The notes under the pieces: model-generated
Seen by the model: only the letters and a program-made list of their open reading frames with translations
The model's database searches: none
Told to the model about the DNA's origin: nothing
Origin: Zhengitettix transpicula
Lineage: Eukaryota; Arthropoda; Insecta; Orthoptera; Tetrigidae
Length of the DNA: 64,000 nucleotides
Assembly: GCA_037074705.1 (NCBI GenBank)
Contig: CM073593.1
Coordinates: 62,537,501 to 62,601,500 of the forward strand
Direction of reading: 5' to 3'
Translations under genes and position numbers: made by a program
Shown: positions 1 to 10,711 of the stretch, piece by piece
Numbering within the stretch: the stretch's first letter is position 1
Layout of the letters: every line of letters starts with the position of its first letter

Positions 1-1027
1 AGGTGGTAGACCTCAGCAGATAAACTACTATACGATATCAACGACAAGATCGAATCACACCACACGAACACCAATGTACTCTCTCCGCCTTTTCGAGATA
101 GTGCGATGTTATTCCAATACAGAAAGCTGAGGTAGTCGCCAGAGGAAGGCGGGACTGGATTGAATCAGCCCATTTAGTGGGAATTGAAGAGTCTCATCCA
201 GATAAAGTTTCCAACGTGAAAGTCGTCGTCATCATGATACATGAGAATGCTCTCGGTTTCTCTAAAATTGCTACACCTTTGGTCCGGGCCCGTGCCGCGA
301 TGACTGATACGATAAGCTGCGAACACGCTGAATTATAAGAAATTTCGTTGCAGTAAACATGGGTTATTAAATAGATAGATAGTGAATCGGGAAAAAATTA
401 ATTCGATCAATTTTACTTACTTTTGAATACAAAAGTGCCTGAAACTAATTAGCGGAAGTTGATACTTAAGAATTCTGCGTTCACATGGATAAGTTGGAAA
501 TTTCCTGTGTCGGTTACCGACGTCTGTAATAACGGGAAAGACCGTCTGGAGGCTCTATTGACTCCCTAAAAATTTAATTTAAAATTTAAAATATCTATTA
601 ATGAAATTGATTGACGTGGCAGCACGGAAAATAATACAACTATTACGAATGTGTACCCCTAAATTTACATTTCCGTTCTTATTGAGTGACATGATATCAA
701 TTGGGTCCAGGATAAAGTCAGAATTTTCTCACATCAAATTCCCGCTTTACGACGGAACCAGAGCCAGAGAACATGTTATTGGAGGGTTATGTATAAAACG
801 TGGCTCTGGCCGTCGATGCGTCTCGATAGTATATTTCCGAGAACTTTCTATCCGATATCCACGAAATAATCAATTATATCCAAATTGAATAATCGGTTAT
901 AATTCTGGAATTCTGGCAGTGAATAAAAATTTATTTGATCAGTTGGATGGGCGGAAACATGATAGAAGACAGTAATATGCATCATTTTCTGGGCTGTTGA
1001 ACTACATTTATTTTTGTCGAGTTGACC

Positions 1028-1061
1028 GACGTTTCGCTCGCGAACTCCGAGCATCTTCCAG
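1028..1061 (-). ncRNA. Hammerhead-like ribozyme motif, minus strand (copy 1)
   Basis: Read on the minus strand: CTGGAAGA (core CUGANGA with one extra G), one unpaired T, stem GCTCG, loop, stem CGAGC, then GAAAC and GTC. The 5-bp helix II and the GAAAC-GTC block are intact. The inserted G and the base before helix II make self-cleavage uncertain. Confidence 0.45.
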
Positions 1062-1251
1062 GCTATGTTGAGACTAATCCAGCCCGAATCGAATTAAACG
1101 TATTTTATCCGGGAAAACTCCCGGTGCCGTTATAGGGTTACAAGCCCTCTTCGGCAAATAGTCGGGATACGAGTTACGCTCCCTGTGGTTTTCCTGACTC
1201 AGGGTCAAACAGGAAAACTTTTACTCGGAGTGGCCTTGAACGCCCTGCCCC

Positions 1252-1261
1252 TATATAAATA
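1252..1261 (+). promoter_or_regulatory. TATA-box candidate inside the Penelope-like remnant (copy 1)
   Basis: TATATAAATA in a locally GC-richer setting (CCCTGCCCC just upstream), placed before the plus-strand hammerhead-like half. This fits a pseudo-LTR internal promoter; activity is inferred. Confidence 0.35.
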
Positions 1262-1323
1262 GAACAGAGGACGGGCTGCCTTTGACGCATGTAATAAAAG
1301 GGCTCCATTAGTCGTGGCCTATC

Positions 1324-1357
1324 AAGGCAAATGCTCGGAGCTCGCGAGCGAAACATT
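1324..1357 (+). ncRNA. Partial hammerhead-like motif, plus strand (copy 1)
   Basis: Stem GCTCG (1333-1337), stem CGAGC (1345-1349) and GAAAC (1350-1354) match the facing motif at 1028-1061. The CUGANGA half has decayed to AAGGCAAA, so it is probably inactive. It lies about 70 bp downstream of the TATA box at 1252. Confidence 0.35.
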
Positions 1358-1863
1358 GGCAAAAGCGTAGCCCAGCAGCCCAAAAACAGATGTATATTAC
1401 TGAAGAATCATCGGCCACCTACTTCAAGGTAGAATATACATAATCCATTGGCGACAAAACACAGAGCTCAATGGCGGGGAATGTTCTAGAACTGGAGGTC
1501 GCAAGGCAAAGGACGTGTAAATACAGGAAAAATTCTGGCGCATGAAGAATTAAGTATGCAGCTTAGAACAGACAGAGAAAAGTATTTTCTGATAAGTGCG
1601 GTTCGTGAGTCTTCAGGCCCGGATATTCATCAGACAATTAGGACTTTAACCTGGACCCAATTGATACCAAGCAGCAAATTAGTACGGTATTGTAATTTTA
1701 CTGGTCACATCTATAATAATTGTATTACTCTTTTGCACTGCCAAGTCGGTTAGTAATTTATTTTTCCCTTTATTAAAATAAAATGTGATTTTTTATGGTT
1801 TACCAAAGAATCTGAGACTGTTCCATTGCATCTGTTTATATTTTACATTATTAAATTGTAGAG

Positions 1864-2010
1864 GCAGTTCTTGTACCCCGGGATTGTCTAAATTTCGGAT
1901 GTGAAGTTGTAAGCAGTTCTTGTACCCCGGGATTGTCTAAATTTCGGATGTGAAGTTGTAAGCAGTTCTTGTACCCCGGGATTGTCTAAATTTCGTATGT
2001 GAAGTTGTAT
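1864..2010. repeat. Tandem array, 3 x 49 bp (copy 1)
   Basis: Three head-to-tail 49-bp units begin at 1864, 1913 and 1962, each starting GCAGTTCTTGTACCCCGGG. Units 1 and 2 are identical; unit 3 has a G-to-T change (TTCGTATG for TTCGGATG). There are no spacers, so it is a minisatellite and not a CRISPR array. Confidence 0.95.
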
Positions 2011-2033
2011 AGTATTCTGATAAACTAAGTTTT

Positions 2034-2144
2034 ATGTTTTCAGATGTGTATCATAAACGATTTGTGGAACAAATATGTCAAAAAAAGGAAAGTGAATTAA
2101 AATTACGGTTATTGCAGAAAATATATATGAAGCCCTACAAATAA
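2034..2144 (+). other. Possible 3'-terminal exon or short frame with poly(A) signal (copy 1)
   Basis: A 36-codon frame from ATG at 2034 ends in TAA at 2142-2144, overlapping AATAAA at 2140-2145. A pyrimidine-rich TTTTCAG at 2037-2043 would serve as a 3' splice site, giving a short Lys/Leu/Glu-rich terminal exon. The duplicated segment ends 24 bases past the signal, where cleavage would be expected. No upstream exon is recognised and no family match is claimed. It is short enough to be chance. Confidence 0.2.
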
Positions 2145-2169
2145 AGAAAACATTTAAACCACAAGAAAA

Positions 2170-4803
2170 ACGGAGTAAGTAAAATAAGAAAAAAACTTAT
2201 TTTCTGTATTAAGTCTAAATTGTATTCATAACAAATTTATTTTTACCTAAATTTCAAACTGAATCTATTTAGTAACAGAAAAATATTCAACCCCGTGCTA
2301 GTGCGAAGGTCTGCACATAGTGGAAATTAAAGGGATATCGCGGCAAAACGAAAAATGTACAAATTACAAAAAATCTCCCGACATTCGAAGGATAAGCATG
2401 TGTTGTGAGTCCTATTATTTTAAAACTAAAATTTAAAGATTGGACTGAATTAATGTTAACAAAGGCAGTTAAGAACGTAATATAAATATCGTGGAAGTTT
2501 GGATTTCCTCAATTTGTCAACCACAAAAATAATTTCGAAGTAGGTAAAGTCATCCACTCCAACTTCGCTTAAGACTTTATAAATATCTGTTCATATAGAC
2601 GTCTCTCTATGGCCTGGCCAAATTATTAAGTCTACAGTATATGACTGTTGAAACTCTGGAACATTACCCATGAAGTCGAATAGAGTTTTCCTTGCTGTTG
2701 GATTTTCTTCTTCTCATTATTAAATTCCTCGGCTTATTCATATCCTCGCCTTAGATTATTTTCTCTCTTCCGCTCAAACCGTATTGGTTTATTCATCTTG
2801 TTATCATCATATTGTTTTTATTACATCCCTGTCGTATCCATTAGCCTTCTTCGTTTACTTTCTAATATTAATTTCTTTTATGCTTCACCTTCTGTAATAT
2901 TCTCAGACAATTAAATACTCGAATCACGTTCTCCATTGTCCAATACTTGAAAGGATACATTCTGTGTAAATAATTAAAATGATTACAAAACATTTAATTT
3001 TTGTAATAGATGTAAATGAATACATTGGTCGTTCGGTACGATTTTCTTTGTCACTCCTGTCAAATTAAAACGTAAAACGAGTACTGTTATTAGATTTATA
3101 TTAGGCCATTTAGAATTTAAAATACATAATTTATCTTAACGTTCTTAATTAGTAGTGTCGTTGTCATCTGAAATTATGCTAAAAAAATTTATTGAGCCAC
3201 GAAACATACTTTTGATCTTACATTGAATATCAATAATAGATTCACATTCCTTTAAAATGACTCTAATCTCTCGTTATTAATTTATATTCTTTTACAGGAA
3301 CAGAATAATTAGTACGTTACAGATATACTAAATGTCCGCGTTCGAAGGGGAATCGCTACATTTACCACGTGCCACTCCAAAAAATTATGGTGATAGACCA
3401 AGGCCCTCAAAGGCGTGGGGAGCCAAGGAGAAAATAAAACAAATATATATTAAATGTAACAATATTCAGTTTTAGCAAATATAATTGATAAATTGTGTTG
3501 AGAGTCGTATTAAAATGTTTACAAAATTAAAATTAATTAATTTTTTTGTTCTTGAATTTACTGTAGGTAGACACTGCTGAAAAAAAAATAGAAAAATTTT
3601 AGACGTCTAACTAATAATAAGCGGGAAAAGTGCACCTAACATTTTTTCTTATTTTATCTTGACTTCTGGGTTGGATTCAGGTGGTACTGACGGAAGTGTG
3701 GCATCAATTCATTTTCGTATCTCAACATAATCGTTTCGTATTAGTTTACTATTCCAGCACGCAGAAAATCGTACAATTCCGGGAGGAAAATCCTCGCATA
3801 CTATTACTGGTCTCCTACGCTCCTCCAGGTCAGCTACCAAACTTTTAGGGATAAAATCGTAATCCAGCGTATAAATTTCACGTACAATAGCGCTGCAATA
3901 TATTTGCTGAAATCCGATGCAGCACTTGTATATCGAGACGGTATTAAGCGGGTTTTGACTTTATTGGAGTTTCTGAACTTCCACGTTACAGCTATTGCTT
4001 AAATTTGGAATCAGTTTTTTTTAAACTCTAATGGAAAGAATACGAATAGTATTACAAAGCTGCAATATTATTATTGATTGTCGTCCGTGAACCCAATTTT
4101 CATATTTAAGTAATTATTTACCTAACCAAATTTTTTTTTAATTATTCGAGGATAGACATTTTCTAATAAAAAAATTTTTTTATAAATTTTTTTGAGGCGA
4201 TTTGCCATTACAATGCAGCGTTGTGTGTATTGTAGTTAAATATTAAAAGAAATAAACGTAGCTCCGGTCAGGAAATATAAGAATTTTATTAATTTTCCAA
4301 GTAAAAAGAATTAAAACTTATTTTCTCGAATGATCACTAATTTTGATGATTGAAAATGATTATTTAATTCAGATATCAATAAATAACCAGTAATTGTTTT
4401 GTTTTCATGATCGGAAATATAATTATGAGTATATTTTGGTCATAGTTATTTAAGGTAAACACAACAATCGTATTACTTTATTTATTTTATTTTAACTCTC
4501 TATAGCAGTTAGATATTGCAAAAACTCCAGACAAAACGTTAAATGGTATTCTGATAAAACGTGTTACATTTAATAATTATGTACTTACCAGTAGTATTCA
4601 ACAGCGACGTTCGGACTAAGAGACACTCTTAATAATAGTGAAATATACCGATAAAAAATAAAAACAACTGATCAATAAGTAATTAAAATCTCACATCATA
4701 ATAGGCTCTATTTGCCACCATAAATTATTTAAATTATCCTGAAATCAACGAGAAACGATCTTGATTTTTTTTACTGAAGTCTCAAGTAAGCACATCTTCT
4801 GAA
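2170..4803. other. Unique AT-rich spacer between the two duplicated copies
   Basis: No convincing coding frame, RNA gene or repeat seen. About 3660-3960 is slightly more balanced in composition but has stops in all frames. A donor-like GTAAGT sits at 2175 just after the end of copy 1. Confidence 0.6.
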
Positions 4804-5831
4804 AGGTGGTAGACCTCAGCAGATAAACTACTATCCGATATCCACGACAAGATCGAATCACACCACACGAACACCCAATGTACTCTCTCCGCCTTTTCGA
4901 GATAGTGCGATGTTATTCCAATACAGAAAGCTGAGGTAGTCGCCAGAGGAAGGCGGGACTGGATTGAATCAGCCCATTTAGTGGGAATTGAAGAGTCTCA
5001 TCCAGATAAAGTTTCCAACGTGAAAGTCGTCGTCATCATGATACATGAGAATGCTCTCGGTTTCTCTAAAATTGCTACACCTTTGGTCCGGGCCCGTGCC
5101 GCGATGAATGATACGATAAGCTGCGAACACGCTGAATTATACGAAATTTCGTTGCAGTAAACATGGGTTATTAAATAGATAGATAGTGAATCGGGAAAAA
5201 ATTAATTCGATCAATTTTACTTACTTTTGAATACAAAAGTGCCTGAAACTAATTAGCGGAAGTTGATACTTAAGAATTCTGCGTTCACATGGATAAGTTG
5301 GAAATTTCCTGTGTCGGTTACCGACGTCTGTAATAACGGGAAAGACCGTCTGGAGGCTCTATTGACTCCCTAAAAATTTAATTTAAAATTTAAAATATCT
5401 ATTAATGAAATTGATTGACGTGGCAGCACGGAAAATAATACAACTATTACGAATGTGTACCCCTAAATTTACATTTCCGTTCTTATTGAGTGACATGATA
5501 TCAATTGGGTCCAGGATAAAGTCAGAATTTTCTCACATCAAATTCCCGCTTTACGACGGAACCAGAGCCAGAGAACATGTTATTGGAGGGTTATGTATAA
5601 AACGTGGCTCTGGCCGTCGATGCGTCTCGATAGTATATTTCCGAGAACTTTCTATCCGATATCCACGAAATAATCAATTATATCCAAATTGAATAATCGG
5701 TTATAATTCTGGAATTCTGGCAGTGAATAAAAATTTATTTGATCAGTTGGATGGGCGGAAACATGATAGAAGACAGTAATATGCATCATTTTCTGGGCTG
5801 TTGAACTACATTTATTTTTGTCGAGTTGACC

Positions 5832-5865
5832 GACGTTTCGCTCGCGAACTCCGAGCATCTTCCAG
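5832..5865 (-). ncRNA. Hammerhead-like ribozyme motif, minus strand (copy 2)
   Basis: Identical to the motif at 1028-1061: 5-bp helix II (GCTCG/CGAGC), GAAAC-GTC, and a CUGANGA core with one inserted G. Confidence 0.45.
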
Positions 5866-6055
5866 GCTATGTTGAGACTAATCCAGCCCGAATCGAATTA
5901 AACGTATTTTATCCGGGAAAACTCCCGGTGCCGTTATAGGGTTACAAGCCCTCTTCGGCAAATAGTCGGGATACGAGTTACGCTCCCTGTGGTTTTCCTG
6001 ACTCAGGGTCAAACAGGAAAACTTTTACTCGGAGTGGCCTTGAACGCCCTGCCCC

Positions 6056-6065
6056 TATATAAATA
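6056..6065 (+). promoter_or_regulatory. TATA-box candidate (copy 2)
   Basis: TATATAAATA, identical to 1252-1261, in the core of the second Penelope-like remnant. Confidence 0.3.
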
Positions 6066-6127
6066 GAACAGAGGACGGGCTGCCTTTGACGCATGTAATA
6101 AAAGGGCTCCATTAGTCGTGGCCTATC

Positions 6128-6161
6128 AAGGAAAATGCTCGGAGCTCGCGAGCGAAACATT
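6128..6161 (+). ncRNA. Partial hammerhead-like motif, plus strand (copy 2)
   Basis: Same GCTCG/CGAGC stem and GAAAC as at 1333-1354; the CUGANGA half is absent. Confidence 0.3.
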
Positions 6162-6667
6162 GGCAAAAGCGTAGCCCAGCAGCCCAAAAACAGATGTATA
6201 TTACTGAAGAATCATCGGCCACCTACTTCAAGGTAGAATATACATAATCCATTGGCGACAAAACACAGAGCTCAATGGCGGGGAATGTTCTAGAACTGGA
6301 GGTCGCAAGGCAAAGGACGTGTAAATACAGGAAAAATTCTGGCGCATGAAGAATTAAGTATGCAGCTTAGAACAGACAGAGAAAAGTATTTTCTGATAAG
6401 TGCGGTTCGTGAGTCTTCAGGCCCGGATATTCATCAGACAATTAGGACTTTAACCTGGACCCAATTGATACCAAGCAGCAAATTAGTACGGTATTGTAAT
6501 TTTACTGGTCACATCTATAATAATTGTATTACTCTTTTGCACTGCCAAGTCGGTTAGTAATTTATTTTTCCCTTTATTAAAATAAAATGTGATTTTTTAT
6601 GGTTTACCAAAGAATCTGAGACTGTTCCATTGCATCTGTTTATATTTTACATTATTAAATTGTAGAG

Positions 6668-6814
6668 GCAGTTCTTGTACCCCGGGATTGTCTAAATTTC
6701 GGATGTGAAGTTGTAAGCAGTTCTTGTACCCCGGGATTGTCTAAATTTCGGATGTGAAGTTGTAAGCAGTTCTTGTACCCCGGGATTGTCTAAATTTCGT
6801 ATGTGAAGTTGTAT
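6668..6814. repeat. Tandem array, 3 x 49 bp (copy 2)
   Basis: Units at 6668, 6717 and 6766, identical to the array in copy 1 including the single variant base in unit 3. The array therefore predates the duplication. Confidence 0.95.
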
Positions 6815-6837
6815 AGTATTCTGATAAACTAAGTTTT

Positions 6838-6948
6838 ATGTTTTCAGATGTGTATCATAAACGATTTGTGGAACAAATATGTCAAAAAAAGGAAAGTGAA
6901 TTAAAATTACGGTTATTGCAGAAAATATATATGAAGCCCTACAAATAA
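6838..6948 (+). other. Possible 3'-terminal exon or short frame (copy 2)
   Basis: Same 36-codon frame, TTTTCAG and stop/AATAAA overlap as at 2034-2144. Equally uncertain. Confidence 0.2.
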
Positions 6949-6973
6949 AGAAAACATTTAAACCACAAGAAAA

Positions 6974-8929
6974 TAAATAAAGCCTAACGGATGAATGGCA
7001 TTAGATGCATTATGTTTCGGTTAAGAATAATTTTTAATCATTTTACGTTACTGCCTATGATTAATTTAGTTGACTGCTACTGATTTTTCATTCAATTTTA
7101 CTTCATCTGCGTAGCATCATAAAAGTCAAAAATGGCTTTTATGAGTAGGACAATGACATTGTTGATATATAATTTGGTAGAAGAGAGATGCTCCTGCTGT
7201 TGGTGCTGTACTGTCATCGTGAATAACACAGGGTTTTAGCCGCGAGGTAGCGTGGAGTGCTGTCTTGCAAACAAGCGCCAGTAATTGGCCTGCCCAAGTA
7301 AGAGCTGACGCCCTAGAGCCTTCTTGCAATTATTTAAAGTTCCTCCCAGTACTGCGGAAACATGAAATTATAATTGGGATATCTGCGAAGTTACGGAAGG
7401 AAAAAAAATACCACTCCGAAGAACTTCTATTTAACTTGTTAAGGTCCTAAATTATCACTTACAGAGTAAAGTTAAATTAAAAGAAAATGTAACATGCGTA
7501 CAAGTGCTTTTGACTCGTTTCTAATTCAAATTTTTGCGCAAGTCCTTTCAATAAAATATTCATTAAATTTGTATTATTTATGTTATGTATTTATAGGAGT
7601 GAGTACGGGGCCTTACGAATTAAACTGTTGTAAATGCTGAAAATGTTATGTAGAGTCTCTAGAAAAAGTATTGAAAATACATGTACACTTCTTGTCATGA
7701 ATAGATACTTGCTAAAATTAATGTTGAACTAAATAAAAATTTTAATTATTTACACTTTAAACTTTACATATGTTTAACATGTGTTTTTATTAAAACATGT
7801 TTTATTTTTATTAGTTACATTGGAGTCAACATGTTATGCAAAATATTGACTTTACTTCACTTGAGAACGATAGCAGAGTCCGCTTAAAATTTCTTTGACC
7901 CAGGTGGAATCTAAAGAACTATTTATCCACCATATACAAAGAGAAACCCATCGATCTTTGATAAAATATTGAATTTTGTCTTGCGGGGTGTTCGCGGTAT
8001 TAGATAAAACGTCAATTAATTCCAATGTAAAATAAATTAAATGTAAGATAATAACTGAAGGATTTGCTTATGTAAGCTATATATATTATGTCGCTAAATA
8101 TTTTCCAATCCACGGATGCCTTCAGGAAATAGTAACCGGCGAACTCAGCATCGATGTTCCTCCAGTCATGTAATCCGCTTCCACCCTCAGTGCTAAATAT
8201 CATTCTCGTAAATGTTTAGTCCAACCTTGTCTCGGTAGAGTGATCTCGTGGCACTCTACAATTATTTTTACACACTTAATCAAAAGATTCAAAGAGAAAA
8301 GCCTTGAGAGATTTATCTGTCGTTTTTATATCCGTATCTCCCACCCCAGAAAACGTCATCCATCAGTTCTCCGATTACATTGACTAGCTATTTCCCGTTG
8401 AAATACTCTCCTCCTCTAATATGAGCAAATTGGTTTGGTCAAGCCTTGCCGTTAAATTCTCAAAACCATAATTTGTATTTTCAATTGTGGTAACTTTGCT
8501 TTTAATTTCATTCTATACTTTTCGTTGGCTAAACCATACATAGATTAGTGCCACATGGTGTAAGCATAAAAAAGAAACTTACCTTAATCTTCCTTACTTA
8601 AATTAAATACCCTGCAGTTTTTGTATTATGACCTATTACTTCAATAATTAATTATACATTTATTTAACATCATGTTTCAGTTGACAGGATTCTTATAACC
8701 GTGCCAAAAGGAGAAAGTCGTGTTGTATATATCAGTATGCGGACGTACAGTACGAATGGTCCCTACTAAACAAACGAATTAAAGTTGAGCAGCACCTGTA
8801 CCCATAAATAAAAAATGAGATCTACATCTGCTTCAAGTTTATATTTATGTTTAATTCCTTACGTTTTCCGGCATCCCGTGCCATAAAATTGTTTCCCGTA
8901 CATTTCACTGTCGCATTTCTGCGGTGTCC
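6974..8929. other. AT-rich DNA without recognised genes
   Basis: Mostly AT-rich. Short balanced patches lie around 7130-7360 and 8080-8420, with no consistent reading frame. No repeat shared with the rest of the window was seen. Confidence 0.5.
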
Positions 8930-9130
8930 ACTAGAACAATCAACAAATGGAAAGCGAATGACGGGTATAAAAACGGAGCGAGGGAGGAATTACATTGGCT
9001 AGCTTTCCATAAATAAGAAAGTGCTGCTTCTGTATTCATGGCGGTCCAGCGTGGTCTCCGCAGTCCACCTTCATGCAGTACACAAACCCCGGGCTACACA
9101 ACCTGCAGCTTTCTAACTAAGGGCGAAGGT
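8930..9130. other. GC-richer island, candidate non-coding regulatory element
   Basis: Clearly less AT-rich than its flanks and with no open frame of note. It contains CGAATGACGGG at 8955-8965, an 11-base word also present at 16925-16935 in another island, and a TATAAAA just after it. The regulatory role is inferred. Confidence 0.3.
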
Positions 9131-9603
9131 GATTGATAATCTCCATTAAAACAATTGAAAATTTCAAGATTATAGCGTTAGTGGGTTCTTTCCACAATAT
9201 TTGAACCCGACAAAATATGAGCTGTCATAATCTCAGAAGAATATATTTAATGCTACATAGCAAGCAAAATAACGACTTTCAACTACCAATAAAGATGTTA
9301 CTCATGCGGGGCTTTAATTTTCATATATATTTACTGAGGTGCTGCGTCACAACAATGAGATGATATACTAAGATCATTTTAATGCACTAAATATTTAATT
9401 GTTGGTTTTAAAATCAGTCCTACTTTAAGCCTGACATTACAAATTGTCTTCTTTAATTTCTTTTGCTCTTTATAGTTATCTAGAATATATGAACTGCTGC
9501 GAATCGTATGCATTAAATTTAAGCATTTACAGGTAAGTAATCATTTTTGTGACTTTCAAATTCATTATTGTATTTTTAAATAAAATTAATATTATATATA
9601 TAT
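9131..9603. other. AT-rich DNA ending in an AT-repeat
   Basis: No gene seen. The last bases before 9604 are an alternating AT run into which the following LTR appears to be inserted. Confidence 0.5.
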
Positions 9604-10711
9604 TGTAATACTCAGTTAAGATTAACATAAATTTTGTTCTTATTTCATCAGATTTGTTTACCAACTCAGACTGGGGATTCTGGAGTGGTTTGTATATAAA
9701 AAAAGATAATAATAAAATGATGGATAAGTGGCTCTTAGAGAAGGGGAGGACTATAATTGGACGTTAACGGCTCCTAAAGCTAATGGTTTTGACAGACATC
9801 GGGGCGGAACCCTAAAGGCATAATGACAGAAGTTTTATGGGCATACAATTATATTAAAATAAATGTTTATTTTAATTGTATTGAGTGGCTCTTGGAGCGT
9901 GAGAAAGCCAACAGTTGGTGTTTGTTTGGCGAACGTGGAAACTCAAAAACTGTGAAAACAAGGGAATATTCTGGAGAGGGGGAAGCAGATAAAAGAGGAG
10001 TTGGACGTGAGAGTTGGAAGGAGATGGACGTGGTGTGTGGGGCCAGAATCTGAACGAGAAAGACATAGGAGTTGAAATGTAGACCGCAAAGGAGGAGGAC
10101 GTGGAGGCGGTGATAAATATTCGGTCAAATTGAATGGTGGCCGTGCCTAAACATAAAATAAACATTTTAGTCCATGCAAGCTGTCAGGAGTCGGGATATC
10201 AAAAAGGATAAAGTGAACGTGTGTGTGAAGCGTGAGTAAAAGTCTGTGCATTGTAGAGTAAAGAGCATTCCTGAAAACCTCAAATAAAATTGTAAGTAGA
10301 CATTCAGTAATAAATTCTGTAAATTGTTAAATAAGGGTAATGAGTCAGATTTCGTTTCATTTCGTTTTCATTTTATTTTAACTGCATTGTTTCGATTGTA
10401 AATTTTGTGTTCCGTTTCCTTATCAACCCAGTATAGACCCTGAGGTACAGAGTCTGATTTATAAAATATAACTAGTTTATTAGTGTAATTTAATTGTTGA
10501 GGTAAAAGGATATAAAAATATACAGTGATTTTCTTGAGTTGTATTCTAGATTAATAAAATTGTTTTGTTTATAAAATTTAATAACTTGTTTAATTTAAAT
10601 TCCTATAATCATAATTATCTATAGTTTGGGCATTCAATGTGAGAAAATTAATTAATTTTCAAGTTTCAAAATAAAATTTAAACAATAATAATAAATAGTA
10701 GGGGTATTACA
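9604..10711 (+). mobile_element. Solo LTR, family 1, copy 1
   Basis: A 1,108-bp unit bounded by the short inverted ends TGTAATAC and GTATTACA, matching the TG...CA rule for LTRs. It is closely similar along its length to 34581-35640. Internally there is an AATAAA near 10284 and a CCCTGAGGTACAGAGTC block shared between the copies. Both flanks are alternating AT, so a target-site duplication such as ATAT is likely but ambiguous. No gag or pol frame lies beside it. The reading frames inside (9823-10165) are not recognised proteins. The superfamily cannot be assigned from the LTR alone. Confidence 0.75.

Larger units (their letters stand above)
935..1440. mobile_element. Penelope-like remnant with inverted arms (copy 1)
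   Basis: The reverse complement of about 935-1070 resembles about 1310-1440. Both arms carry the block GCTCGGAG(C/T)TCGCGAGCGAAAC, followed by a CAGCCCA-A(3-4) stretch and a TATTACTG block. The arms face outward around about 240 bp containing a TATA box. Inverted terminal arms with hammerhead-like motifs are known from the pseudo-LTRs of Penelope-like elements. No reverse transcriptase or endonuclease frame lies between the arms, so this is a terminal remnant or a non-autonomous unit. The family assignment rests on the motif and arm geometry, not on a protein match. Confidence 0.5.
1..2169. repeat. 2.17-kb duplicated segment, copy 1 (left end outside window)
   Basis: This stretch is repeated almost base for base at 4804-6973, offset 4803 and then 4804 after a one-base C indel near position 71. 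By eye I find five substitutions (32, 40, 304, 338, 1328) and one indel in about 2.17 kb. The copy starts at the window edge, so its true left end is unknown. It ends at 2169, about 24 bases after an AATAAA at 2140. It contains a Penelope-like remnant (935-1440), a tandem array (1864-2010) and a short 3'-terminal-exon-like frame (2034-2144). The open frames at 601-888 and 1556-1753 resemble nothing I know and are probably chance. The copy may be a segmental duplication, a retroposed unit, or an unmerged haplotype in the assembly. Confidence 0.95.
5739..6244. mobile_element. Penelope-like remnant with inverted arms (copy 2)
   Basis: Same arrangement as in copy 1: two facing arms with hammerhead-like halves around a TATA-containing core. 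The only change noticed is C to A at the position matching 1328, in the decayed CUGANGA half of the plus-strand arm. Confidence 0.5.
4804..6973. repeat. 2.17-kb duplicated segment, copy 2
   Basis: Direct, near-identical copy of 1-2169. Its right end is AT-rich (ACAAGAAAATAAATAAAG), which could be a degenerate poly(A) tail. Upstream is unrelated AT-rich sequence, though the true left end of the homology cannot be judged because copy 1 begins at the window edge. Confidence 0.95.

Noticed and set aside
601..888. 95-codon frame, duplicated at 5405-5692
   Set aside because: No domain, and its conservation between copies only reflects the recent duplication of the whole segment.
1864..2010. Three identical-looking units resembling a CRISPR array
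   Set aside because: The units are directly adjacent with no spacers, and the setting is eukaryotic. It is a minisatellite.
9467..9495. TCTTTATAGTTATCTAG, similar to the miR-9 mature sequence
   Set aside because: It has an insertion and mismatches in a microRNA that is nearly invariant, and no complementary star arm lies nearby.
9823..10165. Open frames on both strands in the solo LTR
   Set aside because: Frames overlap on opposite strands, are low complexity and are not kept in the second LTR copy.
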